From: Pseudomonas sp. UBA6562
Lineage (GTDB): Bacteria > Pseudomonadota > Gammaproteobacteria > Pseudomonadales > Pseudomonadaceae
Direction: 5' to 3'
DNA: 64,000 bases
Assembly (NCBI RefSeq): GCF_002434265.1
Contig: NZ_DJJS01000006.1
Span: 682,001 to 746,000, forward strand
How positions within the stretch are numbered: the first letter of the stretch is position 1; every line of letters begins with the position of its first letter. A program made the translations under genes and the position numbers. Below are positions 45,972 through 53,991 of this stretch, in pieces. The notes under the pieces were generated by a model. The model was not told where the DNA came from and did not search any database. It saw only the letters and a list, made by a program, of their open reading frames with translations.

Positions 45972-46991
45972 TCAGCTCCCTTGCAGGGGTTGGGGGTCTT
46001 GGAAGAAGTAGTCCTTCCAGGACTCGGGTTTGTGCTTGAGGGCGCCGATGCGGTACATGAATTCGGCCAGCGGGTAGGTGTTCTTCGGCGTAATGGTGAA
46101 TTCGTACTTGGGGTTGTCGATCAGGCGGATCAGCGTGTCGCGGTCGATCTTGGCCTTGGTCACGCGGATGTAGGTGTCGGCCGCGGCGGCCTTGTCGTTC
46201 TGCGCGAAGCTCGCGGCTTCGGCCAGGGCCTGGACGAAGGCGTGGTAGGTCTTGGGGTTGTCCTTACGGAATTTTTCGGTGGCGAACAGCAGGGTCGGCG
46301 AGTTGGGGCCGAGCAGGTCGTAGCTGTCGAGCACCACGTGCACGTTGGGGTTGGCCAGGGCCTGGTCCTGGAACGGCGGGTTGGAGAAATGCCCGTTCAG
46401 CTCGGTGCCGCCGGCCAGCAGCGCGGCGGTGGCGTCGGGGTGCGGCACGGCCAGGGTGTAGGCGTCGAGCCGTGCGTATTCCTTGTCGCCCCACTGCTTG
46501 GCGGCGGCGTATTGCAGGAAGCGCGACTGCACCGACACACCCACCGCCGGCACTGCGATGCGGTCCTTGGCGGTGAAGTCGGCGATGGTCTTGACCGCGG
46601 GGTTGCTGCTCAGCAGGTAGTACGGGAAGTTGCCGAGCGAGGCCACGGCCTTGACGTTCTGCCGGCCCTTGGTGCGGTCCCACACGGTCAGCAGCGGCCC
46701 GACGCCGGCACCGGCGATGTCCACCGAGCCGGACAGCAAGGCGTCGTTGACCGCCGAGCCACCGGAGAGCTGCGTCCAGTCGACCTCGATGTCCAGGCCC
46801 TCGGCCTTGCCGTACTTCTCGATCAGGTGCTGGTCGCGGACCACGTTGAGCAGCAGGTAGACGATGCCGAACTGTTCGGCGATGCGGATCTTGCCTTCGG
46901 CCTGGGCCACGGCGGGCGCGGCGAGGCTGCCGACGAGCAGGCTGGCGCCCAGGCCCAGGCTGGCCGCCAGGCGGGTGATGGAGTTGCGCAT
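45972..46991 (-). CDS. Periplasmic substrate-binding protein of a sulfonate/nitrate-type ABC transporter
   Basis: A protein of 339 residues with a signal peptide (MRNSITRLAASLGLGASLLVGSLAAPAVAQA). The mature part, KIRIAEQFGIVYLLLNVVRDQHLIEKYGKAEGLDIEVDW, belongs to the SsuA/TauA/NrtA-like group (NMT1/THI5-like fold), but it differs from typical TauA. It binds the ligand in the periplasm and gives it to the permease. With the TauD-like enzyme it suggests an organosulfur compound; the ligand itself is unknown. Confidence 0.85.
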   Translation of the reverse strand: MRNSITRLAASLGLGASLLVGSLAAPAVAQAEGKIRIAEQFGIVYLLLNVVRDQHLIEKYGKAEGLDIEVDWTQLSGGSAVNDALLSGSVDIAGAGVGPLLTVWDRTKGRQNVKAVASLGNFPYYLLSSNPAVKTIADFTAKDRIAVPAVGVSVQSRFLQYAAAKQWGDKEYARLDAYTLAVPHPDATAALLAGGTELNGHFSNPPFQDQALANPNVHVVLDSYDLLGPNSPTLLFATEKFRKDNPKTYHAFVQALAEAASFAQNDKAAAADTYIRVTKAKIDRDTLIRLIDNPKYEFTITPKNTYPLAEFMYRIGALKHKPESWKDYFFQDPQPLQGS

Positions 46992-47008
46992 GGTGAGAAT
47001 CCTTGTCG

Positions 47009-47908
47009 TCAGAACGGGGCATCGCCCTGGATGGTGGTGCGGTAGAGCTTGCGCCGCAGGTGCGCGGGGCAGCCGGTGGCCAGGTGGATCAGCGAGCGGT
47101 TGTCCCAGAACACCAGGTCGTGGGGCTGCCAGCGGTGGCGGTAGACGTTCTGCTCCAGCACGCTCAAGGCGTACAGCTGTCGCAGCACGTCGCGGCTCTC
47201 GTCGTCGGGCAGGCCGACGATGCGCGTGGTGAAGCCCTCGCTGACGAACAGCGCCTGGCGGCCGGTTTCCGGGTGGGTGCGCACCACCGGGTGGATCACC
47301 TCCTGCACCTGCGCCAACTGTTCGGCCGACAGGGTCGGGCGCCAATTGCCGGCGAAACGGTCTTCGGCATAGCGCGCGGTGTAGGAATGCGCCGCCTCGC
47401 GGCCCTTGACCACCCGGCGCAGCGCGTCGGGCACCGCGTCCCAGGCTTTGTGCATGTCGGCGAACAAGGTGTCGCCGCCCTCGCTGGGCAGCTCCTGGGC
47501 GTGCAGCATCGAGCCCAGGCTCGGCAACGGCTTGTACGACAGGTCCGAGTGCCAGAACTTGCCGGCATCGCCCAGGCCGAGGTTGCGGCCGTCTTCGACG
47601 ATGTTGGAGACGATGAGGATTTCCGGGTGGTGTTCAAGCAGGAACTGCTTGAGCACGTGGATCTGCAAGGGCCCGAAGCGCCGGCTGAAGGCGATGTGCT
47701 GCTCGGGGGTGATGCGCTGGTCGCGCATGACCAGCACGGCGTGGTCCAGGTGGGCACGGTGCAAGCGCTGGAAGTCGGCGGCGTTGAGCGGCTGGCTCAG
47801 GTCCAGGCCGAGGACCTCGGCGCCGACCGCGCCGTCGAAGGGCACGATCTGGAAAGGTTGTGGTGGCGCACTGTCGATCGACAGCAGGGCACTCGAAGCG
47901 ACGGACAT
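47009..47908 (-). CDS. TauD/TfdA-family 2-oxoglutarate-dependent dioxygenase
   Basis: A protein of 299 residues. The Fe(II) site is visible: His and Asp in FWHSDLSY (about 120 and 122) and the distal His in NRSLIHLATG (about 275), with Arg 286 placed 11 residues after it to bind 2-oxoglutarate, as in TauD. The family hydroxylates the carbon next to sulfonate, sulfate or ether groups so that the product breaks apart. Substrate-binding residues differ from E. coli TauD as far as I can recall it, so taurine is not certain. It is the first gene of the operon, 17 bp before the binding protein gene. Confidence 0.88.
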   Translation of the reverse strand: MSVASSALLSIDSAPPQPFQIVPFDGAVGAEVLGLDLSQPLNAADFQRLHRAHLDHAVLVMRDQRITPEQHIAFSRRFGPLQIHVLKQFLLEHHPEILIVSNIVEDGRNLGLGDAGKFWHSDLSYKPLPSLGSMLHAQELPSEGGDTLFADMHKAWDAVPDALRRVVKGREAAHSYTARYAEDRFAGNWRPTLSAEQLAQVQEVIHPVVRTHPETGRQALFVSEGFTTRIVGLPDDESRDVLRQLYALSVLEQNVYRHRWQPHDLVFWDNRSLIHLATGCPAHLRRKLYRTTIQGDAPF

Positions 47909-47952
47909 GTTTTCACTCCCACGCAGCGCGACATCAGGCGCGCATCGATCAA

Positions 47953-47975
47953 AAACGCACGGGGGCTTCCCGTGT
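47953..47975 (-). terminator. Terminator-like hairpin in the leader of the TauD operon
   Basis: cacggg (47958-47963) pairs with cccgtg (47969-47974). On the minus strand it is followed by CG and then T5. It is about 50 bp before the TauD-family start, so it may attenuate the operon or end transcripts from upstream. Confidence 0.5.
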
Positions 47976-48038
47976 GGGTTCTGGGTCGTGCGGCGCGCCG
48001 ATTGGTCGGCAGGTACGCAGTGGGAGGGAATTTAAGGG

Positions 48039-48072
48039 AATAAGCAGATTTATTTAAATATCTTTATGGAAT
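48039..48072 (-). promoter_or_regulatory. AT-rich quasi-palindrome upstream of the TauD operon
   Basis: gatttatttaaatatc (48047-48062) is nearly palindromic around tttaaa, and ggaata occurs on both sides (48037-48042 and 48067-48072), 30 bp apart. It stands out from the GC-rich surroundings and may be the promoter or a regulator site. No known sulfur-control site is recognised. Confidence 0.4.
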
Positions 48073-48152
48073 ATCAATAGAGACGACGGCGATTTTCCCC
48101 ACTCGCCAGTCGGCAGTGGTGCTGCCGTCCAGTCGAGCCAAAACAGCATTAC

Positions 48153-48320
48153 TTGGGGCTGCTCCGCAGCCCATCGCGGCTGAATCGGAATGCCGAACCA
48201 CCGCTCCCACAGGGTTTCTGAGCCGCATGGCAGATGTCGGACATCCGCCTCCTTTTTTGAGCGCAACTCATGATTTTGTAGGAGCGGCTTCAGCCGCGAT
48301 GGGCTGCAGAGCAGCCCCAA
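48153..48320. repeat. Inverted pair of REP elements (BIME)
   Basis: Two 32-bp copies in opposite orientation, 48153-48184 and 48289-48320, match except for about two bases. Each carries a GC-rich palindrome (ggggctgctccgcagcccat type). The roughly 100 bp between them has no gene. Such pairs are common between convergent or tandem genes in P. putida. Confidence 0.85.
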
Positions 48321-48409
48321 CTGCCTAACTCAACGGCATTGTCTAACGGCCAGGCCTTTGCGCAGCGACCTGTGACGCACCGCTGCGCGCTACCTACTGG
48401 ACAACGGCG

Positions 48410-49258
48410 TCAGTTCGCCTCGCCCGCAGTGAACCGCACTTCATTCGACAGGAACGCCAGCAGGTCTTCGTTCAGTTGCTGCGCGTGGGTGACGGCAAAG
48501 CCATGGGGGGCGCCGGGATAGACCTTGAGCTGCGCGCCGCGAATCTGCTCGGCCGCCTGCTGGCCGGTGGTCTCGAACGGCACCACCTGGTCGGCGTCGC
48601 CATGGATCACCAGCGTCGGCACTTCGATCTGCGCCAGGTCCTGGCGGAAATCGGTCTGCGCGAACGCCGTGACGCAGGCCAGGGTGGCGTGGATCGAACC
48701 CCGCAGCGCCATGTTGAGGGTTTGCGCCTTCACGCCATCGGAGACGTGCTGGCCTTTGTTCAAGCCATAGAACTGGGTGGCGAAGTCGCTGATGAATTGG
48801 GCGCGGTCGGCGCGCACGCCGGCCTTGATGTCTTCGAACACCGCGTTCGCGACGCCTTCGGGATGATCGTCGGCCTGCCCCAACATCGGCGTCACCGACC
48901 CCAGCAGCACCAGCCCGGCGACGCGCTCGCCGCCCAGGCGGGCCACATAGCGGGCGACGTCGCCGCCACCCATGGAGAAGCCGACCAGGGTCACCTGGTG
49001 CAGGTCCAGGTGGTCGATCAGCTGGGCGATGTCGTCGGCCAGGGTGTCGTAGTCGTAGCCGTCCCACGGCTGGCTGGAGCGGCCGAAACCGCGGCGGTCG
49101 AAGGCGATGGCGCGGTAGCCGCGGCTGGCCAGGAACTCCATCTGCGAATCCCACATGTCGGCGTCCAGCGGCCAGCCGTGGCTGAACAGCACGGGTTGGC
49201 CATGGCCCCAGTCCTTGTAGTAGAGGGCGGCGCCGTCACGGGTCACGAGGGTGCTCAT
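48410..49258 (-). CDS. Alpha/beta hydrolase, non-heme chloroperoxidase-like
   Basis: A protein of 282 residues. The nucleophile elbow is GFSMGGGDVARY, the oxyanion region is SHGWPLDADMW, the acid is in VIHGDADQVVP and the His is in YPGAPHGFAVTH. This is the cofactor-free chloroperoxidase/esterase group. The real substrate is unknown. It lies downstream of amaA on the same strand, separated by the tandem repeats. Confidence 0.88.
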   Translation of the reverse strand: MSTLVTRDGAALYYKDWGHGQPVLFSHGWPLDADMWDSQMEFLASRGYRAIAFDRRGFGRSSQPWDGYDYDTLADDIAQLIDHLDLHQVTLVGFSMGGGDVARYVARLGGERVAGLVLLGSVTPMLGQADDHPEGVANAVFEDIKAGVRADRAQFISDFATQFYGLNKGQHVSDGVKAQTLNMALRGSIHATLACVTAFAQTDFRQDLAQIEVPTLVIHGDADQVVPFETTGQQAAEQIRGAQLKVYPGAPHGFAVTHAQQLNEDLLAFLSNEVRFTAGEAN

Positions 49259-49408
49259 TGCGATGTCTCCAGGAACGTTGGCAGGTCTTGGTCTTGAGTT
49301 CGGAGGGTAGCGAACGTTCAGATTGGCGACTGCCTGGCGCTCGATGCGTAGCGTGCAGGCGATGCTCGTTGGGCGTGAAGGTCTTCACTCGGGTGACGCA
49401 ACGCCCTT

Positions 49409-49757
49409 GTAGCGCGATGGTCAGGCTGGCTTGGTGCCTAGAGCACCATCCGCAGACACTGCCCCGCGTGGTACAGCGAAAATCCCGACTCGTAGAATGC
49501 CGTACGCAGGCCTGGCGTGCTGTAGCGGGATGGTCAGGCTGTCTGGCCGGGCACCTAGAGCACCACCCGCAAACATTGCCCCGCGTGGTACAGCGAAAAC
49601 CCCGACTCGTAGAACGCCGTGCGCAGGCCTGGCGTGCTGTAGCGGGATGGTCAGGCTGTCTGGCCGGGCACCTAGAGCACCACCCGCAAACATTGCCCCG
49701 CGTGGTACAGCGAAAATCCCGACTCGTAGAACGCCGTGCGCAGGCCTGGCGTGCTGA
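49409..49757. repeat. 117-bp tandem repeat made from the 3' end of amaA
   Basis: Three copies in tandem: 49409-49520 (112 bp, diverged), 49521-49637 and 49638-49754 (both 117 bp, exactly 39 codons). The last copy is the real 3' end of amaA with its stop; the other two are copies of those final codons, their stop and about 33 bp of downstream DNA. The two 117-bp copies differ by about one base, so that duplication is recent. The reading frame of amaA is closed in every copy by the same TAG. Confidence 0.92.
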
Positions 49758-50958
49758 CCGGCTTGGCCGTGGAAAAGCCGAGGGGCAGGCGCTCGGTTTC
49801 GCCGCTGAGCAGAAAATCGGCCAGGGCCTTGCCTACCACCGTACCGGTGGTGTTGCCGCGGCCGTTGTAGCCGGTCACCGCCACCAGTCCGGGCGCCGGT
49901 TCGAACAGGCGCATGAGGTGGTCGGGGGTGAAGTCGATGCAGCCGGTCCAGTGCAGTTGCCAGTCGATCGTGCCCAGCGCCGGGAAGTAGTGGCGCTGGA
50001 TGCGGTCGGCCCAACGGCGGACGAACCAGACCGGTTTGTTGTCGACCCGTCCCAGGCTGCCCAGCAACAGGCGGCCCTGGTCGTCGCGGCGGATGCTGCT
50101 GAGCACGGTGCGGGTGTCCCACGAGCCTTGGCCGTGGGGCAGTACGGCGTCGGCCTCCGCGCCCTGCAGCGGCGCGGACGCCACCTGGTAGTAGTAGCCG
50201 CGGAAGAACTGCTGGCGCAGCGCATTCCAGTCGCCTTCGGTGTAGGCGCCGGTGGAGATCACCACCTGCTGGGCTTGCACCGAGCCCGAGCCCGTCTGCA
50301 CCTGCCAGTGGCCGTCGGCGCGGGTCAGGCGTTGTACGGGTGTTTGCTGGAAGATCAGACCGCCCAGTCGCGCTACGGCAGCGGCCAGCCCCTGGGTGTA
50401 GGCCATGGGGTTGATCGTGCCGGCGCGGTGGTCGAGCAGCGCGGCGGCGATCTTGTCGGTGCCGCAATATTCCTGGCAACGCGCGCCGTCGAGCAGTTCG
50501 ACCGGCGCACCGCGGCGCGTCCACTGGGCGTGGCGGGCCTGCAAGTCGGCGATGCCGGCGGCGTTGTGTGCCATGTGCAGGGTGCCTTTGCGCTGCGCCT
50601 GGCAGTCGATGCCCAAGCGCTCGATGAGCGCGAAGACCTGCGCGGGCGCGTCGCCGAGAGCGGCGTTGAGGCGGCTGCCGGCTTGTTGGCCGAGGGTGGT
50701 TTCCACGTCGTCGGGGCGAATCCAAGTGCCGGCGTTGACCAGCCCGACGTTGCGCCCGGAGCCGCCATGGCCGATGGCATGGCCTTCGAGCAGCACCACC
50801 GAGCGGCCCTGTTCGAGCAGATGCAGCGCCGCCGACAGCCCGGTGATGCCGCCGCCGATCACGCAGACGTCGGCTTTGTGCTCGCCGGTCAGGTGCTGCA
50901 CCGGCACGCGTGGGGGCGTGATGGATTCCCACAGACAGCCTTGACGCAATTGGGACAT
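49672..50958 (-). CDS. amaA: L-pipecolate oxidase
   Basis: A protein of 428 residues in the DAO-type FAD-dependent oxidoreductases (CVIGGGITGLSAALHLLEQGRSVVLLEG binds FAD; the C-terminal VTGYNGRGNTTGTVVGKALADF holds the covalent-type region of the family). In P. putida this step turns L-pipecolate into delta-1-piperideine-6-carboxylate, an intermediate of D-lysine breakdown. The ATG at 50958 (MSQLRQGCLWESITPPR) is preferred over a longer in-frame start. Followed by amaB upstream on the same strand, in the order typical for the group. Its last 28 codons are repeated twice downstream. Confidence 0.88.
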   Translation of the reverse strand: MSQLRQGCLWESITPPRVPVQHLTGEHKADVCVIGGGITGLSAALHLLEQGRSVVLLEGHAIGHGGSGRNVGLVNAGTWIRPDDVETTLGQQAGSRLNAALGDAPAQVFALIERLGIDCQAQRKGTLHMAHNAAGIADLQARHAQWTRRGAPVELLDGARCQEYCGTDKIAAALLDHRAGTINPMAYTQGLAAAVARLGGLIFQQTPVQRLTRADGHWQVQTGSGSVQAQQVVISTGAYTEGDWNALRQQFFRGYYYQVASAPLQGAEADAVLPHGQGSWDTRTVLSSIRRDDQGRLLLGSLGRVDNKPVWFVRRWADRIQRHYFPALGTIDWQLHWTGCIDFTPDHLMRLFEPAPGLVAVTGYNGRGNTTGTVVGKALADFLLSGETERLPLGFSTAKPVSTPGLRTAFYESGFSLYHAGQCLRVVL

Positions 50959-51058
50959 GGTCGGGCTCCAGCAATGTTGTTTTTGTAGTGCGGTGGGTCG
51001 GTAGGTCGGAGCGTTGGGGCTTGGTGTACGTTGGAGGTTGCGGGGTGTCTGGATTGGG

Positions 51059-51318
51059 GCGGCGTTGCCGCCCATCGCGGCTCAAGCCGCTCCCACAGGT
51101 CAGTGAGCTGCCTGCCAAATGTCCAGCAACGCACTTTTCCTCTCTCTGTGGGAGCGGCCGGTTCGGCGCTCCGATAAGCAGCTCCTACAATGAGCGCTCA
51201 TCGCGGCTGAAACTGCCCCTCCACAATAGGAGCCCACCGCCGCTGAAGCCTACGAGAGACTGTGGGAGCGGCCGGTTCGGCGCTCCGATCAGCCGCGATG
51301 GGTCGCGCAGCGGCCCCA
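51059..51318. repeat. Cluster of REP elements between amaB and amaA
   Basis: Several REP-like palindromes fill most of the 420-bp gap. A 30-bp unit is repeated perfectly at 51146-51175 and 51261-51290 (core gagcggccggttcggcgctc). Further half-copies (atcgcggct/agccgcgat) are near 51078, 51208 and 51291. The same unit occurs in inverted orientation at 61491. No gene is seen in 50959-51379. Confidence 0.85.
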
Positions 51319-51379
51319 AATGCCCACTTGCCTGACGCCAGGCATCACACCGCCAACCCCTAGATACGCGGCCAGCCTT

Positions 51380-52870
51380 TCAGTCGAACACGATCCCCTG
51401 CGCCAACGGCAGCTCGCGCGAATAATTCACGGTGTTGGTTTGCCGACGCATATAACCCTTCCACGCATCGGAACCCGACTCACGCCCCCCACCGGTTTCC
51501 TTCTCGCCACCGAACGCCCCGCCGATCTCCGCGCCGCTGGTACCGATGTTGACGTTGGCGATGCCGCAATCGCTGCCCGACGCGCTCTGGAAACGCTCGG
51601 CCTCGCGCAGGTCGGTAGTGAAGATGCACGACGACAGCCCCTGCGGCACCTCGTTGTTCAGGCGCAGCGCCTCTTCGAAATCGTCGTAGGCCAGCACGTA
51701 GAGGATCGGCGCGAAGGTCTCGTGGCGCACCACCGCGCTCTGCGCCGGCATCTCGACGATGGCCGGCGCCACGTAGTAGGCGTTCGGGTATTGCTCGGCC
51801 AGTTGCCGGGCGCCACCGAAGACTTCGCCGCCCTCGTCGCGCGCCTGGGCCAGCGCGCCCTGCATGGCTTCGAAGGCCTGCCGGTCGATCAGCGGACCGA
51901 CCAGGTTGTCCTGGCGCGGGTCGCCGATGCGCACCTTGGCGTAGGCGGCCTTGAGGCGGGTCAGCACCTCGCCCTTGACCGAGCGGTGCACGATCAGCCG
52001 GCGCAAGGTGGTGCAGCGCTGCCCGGCCGTGCCGACCGCCGAGAACAGGATGCCGCGCACGGCAAGGTCGAGGTCGGCGCTGGGCGCCAGGATCATCGCA
52101 TTGTTGCCGCCCAGTTCGAGGATGCTGCGGCCGAAGCGCGCCGCCACCCGCGGTCCGACTTCACGGCCCATGCGCGTGCTGCCGGTGGCACTGACCAGCG
52201 CCACCCGCGCGTCGTCGACCAAGGCTTCGCCGGCTTCGCGGCCGCCGATCACCACCTGCGCCAGGCCCGCGGGCGCCTCGCCGAAAGCCTTCAGCGCCTG
52301 CTCGAACAGCGCCTGGCAGGCCAGGGCGGTCAACGGGGTCTTCTCTGATGGCTTCCACACCACGGCATTGCCGGCCACCAGCGCCAGGGTGGTGTTCCAC
52401 GCCCATACCGCCACCGGGAAGTTGAAGGCGCTGATCACCCCGACCACGCCCAGCGGGTGCCAGGTTTCGCGCATGTGGTGGCCCGGACGCTCCGAAGCGA
52501 TGGTCAGGCCGTACAACTGGCGCGACAGGCCTACGGCGAAGTCGCAGATGTCGATCATCTCCTGCACTTCGCCCAAGCCTTCCTGGGTGATCTTGCCAGC
52601 CTCGACCGACACCAGCTCGCCGAGGTCGGCCTTGTGCCGACGCAACACTTCGCCGAACAGCCGCACCAGCTCGCCGCGACGCGGCGCCGGCACGTCGCGC
52701 CAGGCTTCGAAGGCGCGCTGGGCATGGTCGATGGCCGCCGTGGTCTGCGCCTCGCCGGCCAGCTCGACCGAGGCGATGCGGCTGCCGTCGATGGGCGTGT
52801 GGACCGGGTGGTCACCGCGGCTATGGGCCTGTTCGGCGACGCCCAGACGCTTGAGCAGTGCTGCGACCAT
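51380..52870 (-). CDS. amaB: L-aminoadipate-semialdehyde dehydrogenase
   Basis: A protein of 496 residues in the aldehyde dehydrogenase superfamily (ALDH7/antiquitin-like). The catalytic Cys is in GTAGQRCTTLRR (about 297), and LELGGNNAMIL has the conserved Glu. It oxidises alpha-aminoadipate semialdehyde, which is in equilibrium with piperideine-6-carboxylate from AmaA, to L-2-aminoadipate. Divergent from the LysR gene, which may control it. Confidence 0.92.
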   Translation of the reverse strand: MVAALLKRLGVAEQAHSRGDHPVHTPIDGSRIASVELAGEAQTTAAIDHAQRAFEAWRDVPAPRRGELVRLFGEVLRRHKADLGELVSVEAGKITQEGLGEVQEMIDICDFAVGLSRQLYGLTIASERPGHHMRETWHPLGVVGVISAFNFPVAVWAWNTTLALVAGNAVVWKPSEKTPLTALACQALFEQALKAFGEAPAGLAQVVIGGREAGEALVDDARVALVSATGSTRMGREVGPRVAARFGRSILELGGNNAMILAPSADLDLAVRGILFSAVGTAGQRCTTLRRLIVHRSVKGEVLTRLKAAYAKVRIGDPRQDNLVGPLIDRQAFEAMQGALAQARDEGGEVFGGARQLAEQYPNAYYVAPAIVEMPAQSAVVRHETFAPILYVLAYDDFEEALRLNNEVPQGLSSCIFTTDLREAERFQSASGSDCGIANVNIGTSGAEIGGAFGGEKETGGGRESGSDAWKGYMRRQTNTVNYSRELPLAQGIVFD

Positions 52871-52995
52871 CGTATTTCTCCTACATCGGTGGAATGTCGT
52901 GGATTTCAGTATTCATCCGATCACATCGGTGCAACAAACGACCTTTACTCCGCTTATCATTCCGCCAACGACTGTTCTGCTGCCCGAGACGCGCG

Positions 52996-53886
52996 ATGTC
53001 CAAACGTTTGATGCCCACCATGGCCGCCCTGCAATGCTTCGAAGCCACGGCCCGCCACCTGAGCTTCACCCGCGCCGCCGACGAGCTGCACCTGACCCAG
53101 AGTGCGGTCAGCAAGCAGGTCGCGCACCTGGAAGAGATGCTCCACCATCGCCTGTTCCTGCGCATCCGCCGGCGCCTGCAACTGACCCCGGCCGGCAGCC
53201 TGTACCTGGCCGAGGTCAGCAAGATCCTGATCCAGGTGGACATGTCCAGCCGCTACGTCCTGACCTACGGCCAACAGACCGAAGTGCTCAAGGTCGCGAC
53301 CCAACCCAGCTTCGGCGTGCGCTGGCTGATCCCGCACCTCAAGGGCTTTGGCCGGCGACATCCGAACATCCACCTCGACATCCGCAACGAGATGGAGCCA
53401 TTCGCGCTGCTGCAAGGCGCGGCGGACGTAGTGTTCTTCTTCGGCCAAGGCAGTTGGCCGGGCGCCACCTGCCTGGAACTGTTCGGCGAAGAAGTGCTGC
53501 CGGTGTGTGCGCCGGAGCTGCTGGCAGGCGATGCGATAGACAGCGTCGAGGCGCTGGCGCACTGCGTGCTGCTACAGAACGCCTCGCGGCCCGAAGCCTG
53601 GCACGAGTGGTTTCTGCAGCAAGGCGTACAGGCGGTCAACAGCTATCAGGGGCCGCGCTTCGACACCTTCTACATGGCCCTGAGCGCCGCGCAATCGGGC
53701 TGCGGGGTGGCGCTGGTGCCGCGTTACCTGGCGGCCAAGGAGCTGGCCGAAGGCAGCCTGGTGGTCGCCTGGAACCACGCCATGCCCAGTAAGGGCGCGC
53801 ATTATCTGGCCTATGCCGAGCATTCGGCGGAGGTGCCGAAGGTACGGGCCTTGGTGGAGTGGGTGCAGGCACAGTTGAGCGTATAG
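52996..53886 (+). CDS. LysR-family regulator of the lysine-degradation genes
   Basis: A protein of 296 residues. The N-terminal winged helix is MAALQCFEATARHLSFTRAADELHLTQSAVSKQVAHLEEML, followed by a LysR effector domain. The ATG at 52996 is the conserved start. It is divergent from amaB with 125 bp between, the usual layout for a LysR protein and its target, and precedes hglS on the same strand. Control of amaA/amaB by a pathway intermediate is inferred. Confidence 0.87.
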   Translation: MSKRLMPTMAALQCFEATARHLSFTRAADELHLTQSAVSKQVAHLEEMLHHRLFLRIRRRLQLTPAGSLYLAEVSKILIQVDMSSRYVLTYGQQTEVLKVATQPSFGVRWLIPHLKGFGRRHPNIHLDIRNEMEPFALLQGAADVVFFFGQGSWPGATCLELFGEEVLPVCAPELLAGDAIDSVEALAHCVLLQNASRPEAWHEWFLQQGVQAVNSYQGPRFDTFYMALSAAQSGCGVALVPRYLAAKELAEGSLVVAWNHAMPSKGAHYLAYAEHSAEVPKVRALVEWVQAQLSV

Positions 53887-53991
53887 GGTTCGTAGAAGAG
53901 GGAATGACAGACGCACTTTTTTTCGCTTGTAGGCGCAGTGCATTCCCGGCTCTCATACACCTGCCCTTTCCGCCGACCCAGGAACCTTGCG

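Noticed and set aside
49421..51118. 565-codon frame through amaA and the tandem repeats
   Set aside because: It is the alternative frame of amaA; the correct frame has the FAD motif. Only its passage through the repeats is of note.
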